From the NCBI GenBank assembly GCA_003868215.1, contig QWDQ01000017.1, positions 372,001 to 436,000 of the forward strand: a stretch of 64,000 nucleotides of DNA, in the 5' to 3' direction. This DNA is from Pseudophaeomoniella oleicola. Taxonomy: Eukaryota; Ascomycota; Eurotiomycetes; Phaeomoniellales; Phaeomoniellaceae. The notes below the pieces were generated by a model, which was not told the origin of the DNA, did not search any database, and was given only the letters and a program-made list of their open reading frames with translations. Numbering within the stretch: the first letter of the stretch is position 1; the number at the start of each line of letters is the position of its first letter. The position numbers and the translations under genes were made by a program. Positions 1 through 12,262 of this stretch are shown here, piece after piece.

Positions 1-231
1 TTGGATGAAGCGACGTCTTCGGTCGACATCCACACCGATGCCCTCATGAGGCGGGTCATATCCTCCCATTTTCCCGACTTCACAATCATCACCGTTGCAC
101 ACAGGCTCAGCTCACTCGAGAACTGTGACCGCGTGTTAGTGATGGAGGGTGGAAGAGTCGTCGAGATCGGAGAGCCAGCTGAACTGATGAAGCGTGTAGG
201 CGGACTCTGGAGAGAGCTCCGGGATGCATAG
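1..231 (+). CDS. ABC transporter, C-terminal end (partial at window edge)
   Basis: This is the last 76 residues of an ABC transporter whose 5' part lies outside the window. It opens directly in the Walker B/D-loop segment (LDEATSSVD), followed by the H-loop histidine in TVAHRLSS and the usual tail ending in VVEIGEPAEL. These are the ATP-hydrolysis elements of a nucleotide-binding domain. The wording of the tail fits the second domain of ABCC/MRP-like or ABCB-like full transporters. Such proteins export conjugates, drugs or metabolites across plasma or vacuolar membranes. Substrate and subfamily cannot be decided from this fragment. The next gene is a P450 in the opposite, convergent orientation. 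Confidence 0.9.
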   Translation: MDEATSSVDIHTDALMRRVISSHFPDFTIITVAHRLSSLENCDRVLVMEGGRVVEIGEPAELMKRVGGLWRELRDA

Positions 232-1344
232 TATCGAAGAGGAACACCATTGCGATTGATATGCAAGAGGCACACGTGATACTTCCAAGTCCATAAACTC
301 GGAGATTTCTAATGCTGATTATCTGCAAGTTATTTTAATACCTACATAGTACACCATCCTGGCCCCCTAGTAAATACTGCATCAATCAGTAACTACCTGG
401 TAGCAGCTGAGGCCTTTGTTGGGAGAGCAGATCCTGCAATCAGACCGTACGCTCTCTTATGGCTTCCACTCTCGTGGTCCGCTAACGACCTTGAGTGAAA
501 TCAAGAGAATGCATCTGCATATCTCTACCTTGTATCTCATGGTACTCCAGTGTCTTGCTGTTATTGCCGCCTTTGTTGTTGTGGCGGTGGTGTGGCGTTG
601 ATTTCCTTTCTTTCGTTTCTTGTATATGTGTTTTGTTTTTCTTCCTCTCCCTGTTCTTTTTCCAATTTTACGTATCTATCTACCTATAATCGCATCCAGA
701 CCACGTCAGCGCTCATATGATATGCAGCATATGCAAATTTAGCGTATGAACACTGCAAGGCTGATGGTTTTAAAAGGCAGGCATCGGCTATGCGGTGGTG
801 GTTGTGTGAAAGGTGGGATGGATGCCTAAGTATTTACTACATGCACACTTCTCAGCCTGATCCGGTTCACATGTCACTGAGGGAAAAAACGGTCTGGTGG
901 GAGAGAGATAAGCCTGTGGGTGGAAGGGATGTGTCCATGTCAGTATCTATAGCATATCGATGTTGTCGGGGAGGGAAGCTGGCTATAGTAATACTCCCAC
1001 GGTAAGTATCTAGATAACATATTGATCGGCTCTATAGGATCAGAGAGGCTAGAATGTAAATGTAACAGATGGCGGAAGGATGGATTTCAGCTTTGCAAGA
1101 TAGATACAACGAGGGTGATTGGAAGCGCGAGTAGCGGTGGCAGCAATAATCAGATCTACATACATGGAGGAAAGTTGGTGTCTGATGTAAAGCTTAGAAA
1201 TAGAGGGGGGCAGATGAATATCAAGAGTGTTTTGCAATACCTCATCGTCGTTGAGGTAATTGATCCCCGAGAGTTCACCAAAAAAAAAAAAAAATAACAA
1301 CGAAGAAATACCATGCGGTACCCATCCTTATGGTCGTCCCTGAC
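232..1344. other. Intergenic, no gene seen
   Basis: This lies between the 3' ends of the ABC transporter and the P450 (convergent). Only short non-conserved frames are present. A T/C-rich stretch lies near 600-690 and a run of 14 A near 1280. I see no RNA gene or repeat. Confidence 0.6.
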
Positions 1345-3053
1345 CTATCTCTCCAACTCAAATTTGATCCAACACCGATGTTCACCAACCCCATATCCCT
1401 GTCCCCCACGCCCATGTCCATGTCCAGGAACATCGAACCGCTGATCTCCAAAGACCTCGAACCTCGACGTGATGCCGGGACTGCAATCCAGATCTGCTTC
1501 CGTCCTGAGAGCGGTCGAGAAGTTCATGTACACGGCCGCGACGAGGCAGGTCATCTCGGCGAGCGCGAGGTGCAGACCGACGCACATCCGGGCTCCCGAC
1601 GAGAAGGACCAGAAGTATTGGTTGGGGAGGGCGGAAGGGGGGAGAGGGGTGTAGATTGGTGTTGTTGCGGACTGATCGAAAGGTTGGAGCCAGCGTTCGG
1701 GGTTGAAGGTGAGCGGGGAGGGGAAGGCGGTGGGGTTGCGGTGCAGGGAGTAAGGGGACATGGAAACTGTGGTGGAGGCGGGGATCGGGTAGCCGTCTAT
1801 CACTGTCGGGGTCGGGGAAGAGCGTGGTTCGGCAGTCGGTAACGGGGCGTATAGGCGGAGGGTTTCGCGGATCACAGCGTTGAGGTAGGGGAGTTGGATT
1901 GCAGATTTGACCGACGGGACGCGCGTGGTCAGATCGATCATGAGGTTTTCCACAAGCTCGCGACGCAGACGGTGTTGGAATTTTTGGTTCTCCGGTCGCG
2001 AAAGGGCCCAGATGAGAAACATGGATGAATCGGAGGTTGTGTCGATTCCGGCCAAGAGATGGTCGGCGCATTCCGAGGCGATGTCCATATCAGACAGATC
2101 TGTGGACTCTTGGATCGAAAGCAGGCGGCCGAGGATGGTCGTGTCGCTGTATTTCTTCCATGCTTCTGGGCCGGCGTTCTTCATGGACCAGAATGCTCGT
2201 AGGGCGTGTGCACGGATCCCGGAATACATGAATGGGCGTTGCATAGGGAGGAGACCGAGTTTCGTGATCACCTGATCCAAGAGTCCGACGCGCGACGTGA
2301 TCCATTTGGTGTACGCCGGGAAGTGGACGGCGAACCATGCGAGTCGCCGTCGAGACGGATGGAGGATATCGTAGAGCAGGTTCCTGTCTTGATGAGACCC
2401 CAGCAACGCTTTCGTCCCTCCATGCTCTGGGCCGTAGACGAACTCACTGATGGTGTCGAACGAAAAGTAGTGCAAGGAAGCAAACGTCTCGCTGGCGACT
2501 TCGGGCTCTGTGCGGAGCAAGTTGATATACTGAGACACTTTCCCTTCGACAAGCCTCGTATTGTGAGCATTCAGCATTACCTGGTTCGAATAAGCGTGGG
2601 AGATGAGCTTCTTGCGTTCGCGGTGATCCTTCGCCGGTCCGAATGAGAACAGGTTGGGCGTCCCGTAGACGTCGAACATGCGGTAGAAGTTGGTCCGATC
2701 GAACCCAGATCCTGCTCCGTAGATGGTCCGCAGAGCCGACAGGGAATTGAACGCTACTTCGGTCGGGGTCACCCTGACGACCGGACCGTATCGCTCGTGA
2801 AGGTCATGGATCGTTCGGCAACGGCGTGCTTGCCATGCTGAAAACGCCAGGCGGTATCTCGTCACAGCGAAAGACAATGGTCCGGGTACCTTTCGAAGAG
2901 GTGCATATTCTATATAATCCTTGAAAGAGATATAGAAGAACCACGCTGACAATAGGATTGGCAGGAAAGCATAGATGTTAAGGACTAGCACAGTATTAGT
3001 CTTGGGCTGCTATATCATATCGTCAGTTACAAAGACTCACTGTCAAAGAGCAT
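1345..3053 (-). CDS. Cytochrome P450 monooxygenase
   Basis: The model is a 550-residue microsomal P450: exon 1 at 3041-3053 (ATG plus 13 coding nt), a 56 nt intron (GTGAGT donor, GCTAG acceptor), and exon 2 at 2984-1345. The large open frame has no in-frame ATG near its N-terminus, so an upstream mini-exon is required. The protein then starts MLFDILNIYAF. An N-terminal membrane anchor (about residues 5-25) is followed by the proline hinge (KVPGP). The I-helix is AGIDTTSDS, the K-helix is ETLR, the PERW motif is present, and the heme loop FSSGARMCVG carries the axial cysteine near residue 472. The sequence resembles fungal benzoate/sterigmatocystin-type P450s, but the substrate is unknown. A glycine/histidine-rich tail follows the heme domain. 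It could belong to an accessory pathway together with the adjacent ABC transporter, but that is inference. Confidence 0.9.
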
Positions 3054-3504
3054 CTTCAAGCTTCAGGATCTGGTTCACGCTCATACAATAGATATAACCA
3101 ACAACGAAAGAAAGGAAACATGCACCACAGAATGCAAAGGAGATATCAGAACAGTAATGATCTTGATGTGAATGGTGGAGGGCGATTGTTGCGCACATCT
3201 CCATCAGAGAACACTTTTGTGTCACGCACAACTGCGATATGCAATGATTCGAGAGTGGGAGAGGGAGACGCACATGAACATCTTCTTCAACGTATGAGAG
3301 TAAGATATGAGAGTAAAGATCAATCATGGGAAAGGTTCAAGTTTCAAAGTAGAAATTTCAATTCGGGTATATTGTTGGCGTAGAGAGCATTTCCGGAATG
3401 TCTCGGCCAGGAGACATTAAGATGTAGTCATGGTACCAGAGCATCGACAATGAAATAAACCAGGACAATGACAGATCCAAGAGAGCTGAAAACACCGAGA
3501 TTAC
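3054..3504. promoter_or_regulatory. P450 upstream region / LYAR-gene 3' flank
   Basis: This is the upstream region of the P450 and the downstream flank of the LYAR-type gene, both on the minus strand. I see no conserved coding frame. A pyrimidine-rich stretch (on the minus strand) lies just before the P450 start near 3100-3120, as is usual for fungal promoters. Confidence 0.4.
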
Positions 3505-5349
3505 TTAAAAGAAGACGACAACCTCGCCCCTCTCATTCCTCTTCAGTCTCAGACCTCGCCATAATTCTTTCTCTTCTTCAAACTTGACATCCTTGCCGAT
3601 CCGCCTGCCTGAACGAGCCGCGTTATCCCTGTGCCACCTCTTCAGACACTTGTTGATACTGACTCCCTTCTCGCTCTCTGGGCCCTTGTTGACGAAGGAT
3701 AAGAAGTCTTCGGACCGATTCTTGGAGATGGCGGCTGCGTCTGCATCATATTTCACCATCTGGTGTCTACCATCGTCGGACTCGGCCGAATCATCAGACG
3801 GGTAATGATACTCGATTGCCTTTAACTTCCGGCTTGGCTCTTTTGAATGCGCTGAGCGATGGCGCGACGAACGGTGATGGCTGTGTGAAGATGTTCCGTG
3901 GGCGACATGTTGAACACGTTGATGCTTTCTTGGCCTCCTTTCACGATCATGGTCACGGTCATTGTCACCACTCGGCTGGCCGGATTCTGAAGAGCTCGCT
4001 CTACGCCGAGTCCTAACCAATGCTTTCTCGTTGGTCGACAGAGTTGTGGTCGGGTTACCGGCAACACCCATAAGCGACATTATACGACCAGCAGCCCGAC
4101 CTTTGATCGAAATTCCCAGGTTATTGTCCGTCTCTTTTGAGCGTTTTGACCTCTTGATTGGGCTTATCGGTTCTCTACGGCTACTGACCCGTTCCTTCTC
4201 GTCTGAATAATCAGGTGAAGGCGGAAAGGTAGAATCAGAGAGCAGACGGTTGAGACCACCGGTCAAGCCCGAATGAACCAACCCGAGCGGAGTCGATGCG
4301 CTCTGGGCGTCAGGCATGAGGGTATCGCCCTCCAACTCATATCTTACAGATTTCTCACTGCTTGGGTTTGCGTGAGATAGATCAAGTGGGTCGACATGGC
4401 CGCGTTTGCGTTTCCGGTCACTGAAATTGCCACTGTCTTCCCGGCTATGAGACGGTCGATCGTTCTCCCTGATGGTCCGTCGTGACGACTTGGCAACGGG
4501 AGTCTTGAACTCCAGCGATGCTAAGCTGGTGTTGGGCGGCTGTGCCGATGGCTTGATAGGGTCAGTGCCATACGAGAAGCCCTCTTTCTCGTAGTGTGGA
4601 TCGGATGTCGCATGTTCTTCCGACCCATTTTCCAAGGCTTTCAACTGCTTGTTCGACTCGGAAAACAGGGGAGGTGCACCCTTCTTCATGGACATCTCTC
4701 CTTCCAATTGGGCCAACGCCACCTGAGAAACGTTGGGGGACTTCTCGGCGACCAGGAAATCAAAAACGTTCACTGGACCAGCTTTGTTTAACGGCGGGTT
4801 TGGAGGCGGGCTGGGTGCCGCTGGGGGAGCATCTACGCCGTCTGGGACGTCTTCGACGTATGCTTGTCGTGGCACCAGGGCTGAAGCGTCGTTGTTATGC
4901 GGTCGGTCATTGATAGCTTTGCGATTCTGGTTTTGATTCTGATTCTTGTTCTTATTGGATTTCTCTTTGTATAAGGCTCCTTGATACTTTTGCGCCTCAG
5001 ACATACATGACTGCGTCGTACATGGTTAGTACCCAAGATAACGAGAATGCCGATACTGAAACGCAATATGTTTTTGTGGGTGCGCGCAGGTGAGAAGGGA
5101 CAATCCAATTCGGGTAGACGTACTGTGTGGGATCTGTACTCGGTCCCATGGAAGTGCACCATACAATCGAGGCAGGTGAATGATGCACCGTGACAACGCC
5201 CTCTGTGGGCATCGAGCTTTTTCTTCGTGAGCACATCGCCACAGTTCTAGAGCAAGAAATTGGGCGGTTAGCATGAGAGCGGGTTAGGATTGGGTAGAAT
5301 CGAGGGAGATATTGGGCCAGTCGCATACCTCGCAAGAGAAGGAAACCAT
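3505..5349 (-). CDS. LYAR-type C2HC zinc-finger protein
   Basis: Three exons encode 549 residues: 5349-5329 (7 codons), 5246-5124 (41 codons) and 5010-3505. The first 50 residues form the LYAR zinc-finger unit. Ligand pairs C6/C9/H21/C25 and C32/C35/H47/C50 are visible, with the family signature GASFTCLDCMVHFHGTEYR and SEAQKYQGALYKEK straight after. The rest is long, polar and low in order (N/Q/K-rich linker, R/S-rich middle). A conserved C-terminal block near residues 495-549 reads INKCLKRWHRDN and ends in GEVVVFF. LYAR-family proteins are nucleolar and act in rRNA processing and transcription control; a nuclear role is inferred here. All joins keep phase 0 and the split finger is rebuilt exactly, which supports the model strongly. 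Confidence 0.9.
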
Positions 5350-6078
5350 GGTGATGTCTGCCCAACGAAGGTCAACAGACTAAATTGAATTGGAGAGATG
5401 GATAACACTATCAAGGTTCGAAAGGTCGGTGAGAGAAGAAACTGGTTATTGGACTGGAGGGAGGGGGGTTTTGGCCTCGAATAGGATAGGATGGAACAAG
5501 ATGGTTCGAGGATACTTCGTACTATGGTAGGGGGAGATCAAGGGTGGATTGTTTCTTCTTTTTTTCTTTCTTTTTTCCTTCTTTGGATTATTTCTTGGGG
5601 TTCGAGACTCTTGTTGCTATTGATGATTCGAAGGAATTATTACTGTAAACAGAAAAACAGTATCAAACCATCAACGCGTCACAACAACAATCGCAGATAA
5701 GTTATATTATATCATGGAGAGATGATAATATCAACAAAACGAGTGTCGAGGAGTGTCGAGGGGAAACGAAGGAAGGAATAAGAAACATCGGAGAAGGAAT
5801 CGAGGTTCAATAGGTACTAACATATCGAAGTAATGCGACGAACCACCAGCACCACAACAACAACAATAACAATCACAATTCCTCCTTGAAAGACCCATGA
5901 CCATCGACCAGTGAGAAGGCCAGATGATCGACTTCCGATTACGGTTCACACCCTCTTCTACGAACTACTATCCTCGATAACTTGCCGAAGGTATGATATG
6001 GAGATGGATATGGGTGAGATGGGTGAGATGGATATGATGAGATACGAGATAGAGAAGCCATCACGCGCAATAGTTGGC

Positions 6079-6088
6079 TACCTAGGTA
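6079..6088. repeat. Palindrome TACCTAGGTA
   Basis: Perfect 10-nt palindrome, one of five in the window, all in intergenic DNA. Confidence 0.7.
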
Positions 6089-6723
6089 TGTACAGTAATA
6101 ATGTACCTTGGTGAAGAAGCGAGGTATTTGATCCCCCTTCTCTAGCAACATCAACAACAGAAACAACACGCATCTTCTTTTGAGTTGCAGTATCAATATC
6201 CAGATAAGTATCGACGATGTGATGAATGATTGTAATTACTTTTCATCATCATAACCGCCCGTTTCATCTCTCGCGCTCTCTCTCTCTCTCCTATCATCTA
6301 ATTATGACAATGTACATCAGGGGGTTTTCCCTCATTCTCGCTTCAACATCATAGGGCCAGCTCTTCCATGTTGGCGCTAGAAATATGTAACAGTCTCAGA
6401 GAGAGCGAGAAAACGCCACTTTTACGCGTCTCCTTACCTAGAAGAGATAGATGGTCATCATCAGCAATGACGGGTGTGAACAAGGGGGTACGTATCGTAG
6501 TATATACCTTACCTACCTGAGATAGCTACCTTACCGAGCCTTACCTCCTCCCATCACGATAGGCTCAATCTTCCCTGCTCGCCTGGTTTGGTCTGTGTCT
6601 GTGTCTGGCCCGGTTTCACATAACTTGAAACCCCCCAATCATCAAATTTCCCTGCTCTCGCTCATCCTGGACCGCCCGCCCCAAACGGATCATCCCGCCT
6701 CTGACACAACTCCTCTCCTCCTA

Positions 6724-6757
6724 TGGATGGTGGTGGTGGTGGTGACGGTGGTGGTGA
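6724..6757 (+). repeat. GGT-type microsatellite
   Basis: Imperfect run of GGT units interrupted by GAC and GAT, in the non-coding gap upstream of the LYAR-type gene. Confidence 0.8.
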
Positions 6758-6776
6758 TTTAGGGGACTGTTGTATT

Positions 6777-6788
6777 TACTACGTAGTA
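6777..6788. repeat. Palindrome TACTACGTAGTA
   Basis: Perfect 12-nt palindrome, one of five in the window, all in intergenic DNA. Confidence 0.75.
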
Positions 6789-7586
6789 GATTCGTAAGGT
6801 GCAAGCATCCCGAGCTACCTATGCATTAATTACAACATTATACATAACAGTAGGAGGAAATCTTGCGTTATTCCCGCGTGAGTGTGTCCGTCCTGTTGGT
6901 TGAGGTCATCTGTACATCGCAACCTACCTACATACGATGGTACCACACCGTAGGTATCTGACGATGTCCATTTCTCGCTTCCTTATCTAATTAATACTTC
7001 CCATACTACGTCGTAGATACTACTACTAGTAATTGAATTAAATCCTCGCTTGCTTCAGGGTCCCGGTCGCGTGCCTGCATTTCATGGAATTCGTGTTTTT
7101 GCGGGAAGGAAGTGTGTGAGTGATCGACATTGCTTGCAAGGATGAGCAGGGAGCAAATAGGAGGGTCAAATGACTCGAGGCGAGTCGCGTTGTTATTCTC
7201 TTTTTTCCATGGCTTTACGTGCATATGTACCTATTAATTACTGTACAGAGACATGTGCAATTTTTGCTTTGCTCGTACATTGATGATCACACGCGCGCGC
7301 GATGATCCCCTATCCGGCTTTTTATCCTCGAATCCCTTCCATACGTAGTACCGGAATTGTTGAACCAGGTAAGGTTGTCGCTTGTTGCTGCTTCTCATTT
7401 CATTATCTTCCTTGATCTTTCCTTATCCTGATGTCGCCCGAACGGGGGTGGTGGCACTATCTTCCATGGCTGTGGGTGGTGGCTGAATATAGAAGCATTG
7501 TCGTGCTACATACCCTTTGATTACTACTAGCCAACAACTCTTTTGACCTTTCTAGGTCATCTCCCTTTGCAGATCTCGCGCCATGA

Positions 7587-9390
7587 TCAGTCCGCATATA
7601 ACGGCATTAGCTCGTGTTCCTTGGCCTCGGTGGTATCATCGCCACCGTTGTTGCGCAGCCGTCCAAGAACACCATGCGCCTTGTGAATGCCGGGTATCGA
7701 ATGCCTGAATCTCCAAACTCCATACGCTAATAAGCAGGAAACAAAAATAACAATGAGAAGCTCCCGTCTGTCCCATCCCGCATTACCCGTCCTCCTACCG
7801 ACCACCTCGGTAGACCCCAAAACTCGGCCGGCTGCATCAATGCCCACGACTTTCAGATAATCTGCCATGTCGCCCGTGATCTCAATGCCGGTTTCGAATG
7901 TCCTTTTTGGAACGCCCACGATGTTGATGAATTCGTTGTCGTCAGCGTCGGGTTCCTTCGCCCCCTGAAGGATCCACTGGGTCACCTCTGTCGCACCGTT
8001 CCAGCTCACATATAAGCGCCCGTCTTGAGCTCTGTAGTGTAGTGATGGCGGAGTGCCAGGTCTCCCAACCCAGTCATGACTTCTGAACGCTCGATACGAC
8101 TTGACCCAACCGTATTTGAAGAAGTGCGACGGGCCGATATGCACGTCACATAACAGCTCTCCGTCAAGAGTATACTCGCTGTACGCTGCCGAATAACCCC
8201 AACCCACGAGCACGTTACCGTTTTCAAGAATTTGTACGGAACCTTGTGAAGGGGTGGTCAAGTGGTTCACCGGGAGATACTCTTGTAACAGTGTGACCGT
8301 CATATTCTTCGGATCGAACGAGAGACGCAGACCTCGGCTATGCTCTGCAGTGAAGTAGTGCTTGGCGAAATTTCCGTTGTCGAACACTGTAAGCGTATTG
8401 TTCTCGTGGTACTTGACGTGATGTTGCCAGGTGAAGTTGGTGGCAGCTCCGTCCGAAAGATCTAGGAACATATTACGCTTACCACCCAGTACCCAAAGCA
8501 CCTGTCCCGTCGGGCTGATGCACGTGACGGTATGCATATAGCGAGAGGAAATGTAGTAATTGCCCTCCCGATCCTTATCGATGCTGTTGATGTGGAAGAA
8601 ATCCATAGCCCTCTCCCTTGTGCGGCCCTCTCTTTCGAGTCGTCTGAACGTCTCATTAACCTGATAGTGCTGCGATGCACGCCACTCGAAGATGAGGGCA
8701 CCAGTCTCTATGTCGACCTCTTGAAAGATGCTGTCGTAGACCCAGCCGTCGATAGGGCCGCCCAACGGTGAGAGATCCATCATGGTAGGTTCGTAGATCG
8801 TCATCAATGCAGTGTCATTGTCGGTGAATTTGAGTTCGTGCAGATCTCCCTCCAACTCACCAGATGGCGTTAATGTCTTGTAGACATCGTAGGATGAATT
8901 TAGCTGTCTACTTGTCAGCAAGCTGGAAACTCCCCATCATGGGTGTATTCCGAACGCGGAGACGGACCATATAGTAAACCCCTCTCCCATAAGTCCCAGA
9001 ATCTTTTCCATTCCAGAATGTCAAATACTGCTCCCCTTTGTATGTCTGCATCTTAAAGTCCATTGCCTGTCCAAACTTCTCCTCCATCCACACAAGTTCT
9101 CCTTGCGCATCCATTATGACAGGCCCCGGCTTTCGCACGAACTTGCCTCGTGGGCTCATAAACGTGTAGCCATCGTCGCAGCGAGCATCCCATCTTAGAA
9201 AGTTTAACAGCGGAGCCCCGAACGGGAACGACTTATACCATTGGCGAGGATATATGCCATAGAACCCCCAGTCGTACCATGTCGACTTGAAGAGATCACT
9301 CTGTGGCAGCGACACAGCTTGCACAGTTACTGATGAGGGGAAGACAGTCACCCAGGTCAGCAGTTGTAAAAGCAGCGCCACATGCCGCAT
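7587..9390 (-). CDS. Arylsulfotransferase-like (ASST family) secreted/membrane protein
   Basis: Two exons, 9390-8968 and 8903-7587, give 579 residues. The two open frames are out of phase. They join cleanly through a 64 nt intron with a GTCCGT donor, a GCTGAC branch point and an ACAG acceptor, restoring GRGVYYM-LNSSYDVY, the form usual in this family. The N-terminus (MRHVALLLQLLTWVTVF) is a signal peptide. The body holds the repeated short beta-propeller-like strands of fungal arylsulfotransferase-type proteins (for example DFFHINSIDKD, WVLGGKRNMF, FDNGN, GNVLVGWG). Near the C-terminus a hydrophobic helix (LLIVIFVSCLLAYGVW) precedes a short polar tail, suggesting a type I membrane anchor. Bacterial ASST transfers sulfate between phenols; activity of fungal members is not established. 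Several N-glycosylation sequons (NSS, NDT, NET, NFT, NNT, NMT) fit extracytoplasmic exposure. Confidence 0.85.
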
Positions 9391-10611
9391 CACGGAAAGG
9401 GTTTAGGGGCGATGGGCAACGGCCAGGTTGGTAGAAGCAGAAAAGCAGAAAAGCAGTTACAACGGAAGGATTGAACGACAGTCATATGAAACCCATGGCT
9501 GTGGGGTGAGGCGCAACGGCATAAAAAGCTCGACACATAATTGGGCTTCATAGTATTATAAGTTGCTTGGACGGCTACAAGAGCCGTATTAAGAGAAAAA
9601 GAGAATGTTCGTCCAAGAGTTCTGTAGGTGGGCCTTCATCTCTTGCAAGGTGTGCACCAGCAATGAGACGATATCTTGGCTCAGGGAAGTGGATGAAAAA
9701 AGGAACGTTTCTCATATCTTAGCACTGTATGCGAATGAATGGTGATATCAGATAGAGGCGAAAACTCGTTTCTGCCCGTCTTCGCTCTGCTGCTAGAAGC
9801 GTGACGACCTGGAAGAGGGAACGCAGCACAGGACAGTGGAGGCATTGCCAAGAAACTGCCGTGTCGGTTGTGACGAATGCACGTCAAAGACGGGGATGCC
9901 GACTTTTCCATTGTGCCATACATCGTACCCGTCTTCCACTACCTTAGCCACTACGTAGTACCTGCTGTACCACGTTACTACGTAGTATAGGGGGTAGCAA
10001 TAAGGTTCCCATGAGACAGACACATGGAGACATCGTGGCTGTCGACAATGCCGCGATGGAGCATTTCCAAGAAATCTATTGCCTAAGCGGGTTTACCAAG
10101 CCGAGAATCAACCCAAAGCAAAGCAACGGATAGGGGTTGGCGAATTGCTTTGATAAGACGTTGGAGCAATGATGATCTTCGAAATAAAGAAAATGGATAA
10201 TCGGAAGTTAGTCGGCCTTGGCAATGGAACCTCACACTCGACGACGCGCAATCTGATCTCTCACCATGTCTCCGAATCAGGTATCTATTCCGAGCCTCCT
10301 GGTTTTGCATTTCGCTTTCGCTTTCACCTCGCTGTCTCATTCGAATCAATCATGACCAATAACAGAGCTGTATTAATACACAGTACTAATCAGTGAAGAT
10401 GCCAATGGTCCATTATGCCATACTACGCTGTAATATTCATATACACTAATCATGACATAGAGACAGCATCCCTAATACATTCATTATAAAGCCTCTAGAC
10501 CTCTCTGATCCAATTCTGGTACCTGTGATGGATACATATGTTACAATGCTACTACGTTATGGCGAGGGAGGAGATCCCTACTCTGTCCACTCGTCTGCCA
10601 CCCGTTGCTGT
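9391..10611. promoter_or_regulatory. Upstream region of the ASST-like gene; 3' flank of mS29 gene
   Basis: No gene seen. Two close copies of the TACTACGTAGTA element lie here: a near copy at 9950-9960 and a perfect copy at 9976-9987. The spacing is about 25 nt, so the two could act as a pair. Confidence 0.5.
9976..9987. repeat. Palindrome TACTACGTAGTA
   Basis: Perfect copy, preceded by an imperfect copy (CACTACGTAGTA) about 25 nt upstream. Confidence 0.75.
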
Positions 10612-12132
10612 TCATGCTGTAATCCTGACTGCAGCCTTTTGAACATATCCCACCAACCCTCCAGCGCTCAAACTCCACTTCTCTGCAACCAAATCATCCG
10701 TGACTTTGTCTCGCATCAGGCCGCTACGGGCAAAATACTCGAGTAGCCCTTTGGCCTCCGTCTTGCTTAGTCCATTGATGTTGTGTAGTCTAAGACCATC
10801 CGTTTCGAACATTTCGATCACCCGTTTATCGAGCTTCATATAAGGATCACCAAGTGGAAAGTCTGGTGAGTCGGCTGAGACAGGTGGCGTGCTTGTACGC
10901 GCTCTCAACTGCTTGAGTGCGAGATCAAGTGTTGCAGTTCCGGGTACGTTAGAACCCGATGTGGCAGCTAAGACCATACCTCCCGCAGGGCCCAATTTGG
11001 CTTCGTTTTTGCCGAATAAGAGCGAAAGGAAATGGCGAATCAGAGTGAATTGGTGTGGGTGAACCAAAGAGAAATCTGCTGCACGGTAGGTACTTTCCGT
11101 CATCAAATGGTTGAGGGAATCAACTGAGACGAGAATGGGAGGACGAGGTTGCGGCGCGTCGGCTGCTGGGACAGTGAGCTCCTTCCACAGTGCGTTGAAA
11201 ACCGTCACAGCTTGTGAGGGATTTGAGGCGCCACGATCGGCCAACCTATCCAATGACATATTCTTTTGGAGAGGTTCAGGGAAGTCTGGATGCTCATGCG
11301 CAAGAGTCAAACCAGACAGCACTTTTCGGTTAGCTTCAGCAATGCGTCGTAGCAAGGCAGCAGTGAGTTGTGGCTGTTCATAGAGTTGCTGACCTTCCGC
11401 GGTAGGTGGAAGGGGCCGGTAAGATGAGTGGGAGATTGTAAATTCTTGAGCTGGACAACAGTCAGTATTCTATCAGGGATGCTTCGCGGAATCATTCTTA
11501 CCCTCAGGGATGTTGACAACCACCCAATTGTTCAAGAAAGCCATCGACATTGCCTGTAACAAAATCAAGCTCTTCCCACTCTCCTTGGGTCCATCTACAA
11601 TTCCCCTCTGAACACCTTGTTTCTCGTTGAGCTCCTTCAGCATCCTGCCTATCTCAATCGTCTCTTTTCTCATAAGCGTCCCAGGTCGTCGAAACATTGA
11701 CCAATTTTGAGATGTCTTGAATGCTTCGACGGCTCTGAGCTGGTCTAACAGGCCGCCCCGTGTATCTAATCCGGGCAATCCCAACATATGTGCCTCAAAC
11801 TGTGGATCTGCCATGTTCTCGGTATTGAGATCTTGCATGCTCTCCACGGGTAGGGCATTGGTGTTGCTCAGGACGATCCGTTTTCGCATTGCTTTTCGCT
11901 CACCCACTGCAGGTAAAGACGGCCTCTCACGGCGCTTCTTTTTGATAGTCGCGCTTCTCTGCTCCCGATGGCCGTGAACACGAACGCCAGCATTCTGTTG
12001 CGGCCTCTTTTTCACAACATTTGCGAGCGCAGTAGGAGTGTTATGAAAGGATCGGACAGGAGATAGGCGTGTTGCCGGGGTAAGAGTGCTAATGCGCAAA
12101 CGTGACAAGCAATTAACGCATATCGAACTCAT
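10612..12132 (-). CDS. RSM23: Mitochondrial small ribosomal subunit protein mS29 (DAP3/Rsm23)
   Basis: Exons 12132-11502 and 11450-10612, joined over a 51 nt intron (GTAAGA donor, CCAG acceptor), encode 489 residues. The start was chosen at MSSICVNCLSRLRIS because it opens a classical mitochondrial presequence rich in R/S/L; in-frame ATGs at 12150 and 12252 are alternatives. The DAP3 P-loop GPKESGKS is at about residues 181-188, preceded by the family block ETIEIGRMLKELNE and followed by NNWVVVNIPEG. The C-terminal helix-rich part (EAKGLLEYFARSGL, KWSLSAGG) also fits. mS29 is a GTP-binding component of the head of the mitochondrial small subunit. The gene diverges from RRS1 across 371 bp, and a direct repeat lies in between. 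Confidence 0.93.
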
Positions 12133-12262
12133 GGCTCGTGACTCAGCCATGCTGGAGTCGACTCTGAGCACCGCAGGTCGACGAGAAGAGGATCGAGAGA
12201 GTCGTCGTCCAGTGCTTTTGACTGTCCGAAATTCGAGATGCAAGAGCTTCATGTCAGTAGTT

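Larger units (their letters stand above)
5350..7586. other. 2.2 kb intergenic region, promoter of LYAR-type gene
   Basis: No coding frame with conserved features was seen. It contains T/C-rich tracts near 5548-5582, a CT run near 6271-6293, a GGT-type microsatellite near 6724-6757, one TACCTAGGTA palindrome (6079) and one TACTACGTAGTA palindrome (6777). A degenerate copy of the latter lies near 7005. It is unusually long for a gap between two minus-strand genes here. Confidence 0.5.

Noticed and set aside
1330-1842. A 170-codon plus-strand frame
   Set aside because: It lies antisense to the conserved heme region of the P450; its composition is a mirror of that gene.
8904-8967. Frameshift or pseudogene in the ASST-like gene
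   Set aside because: An intron with branch point and acceptor restores the family sequence, so a break need not be assumed.
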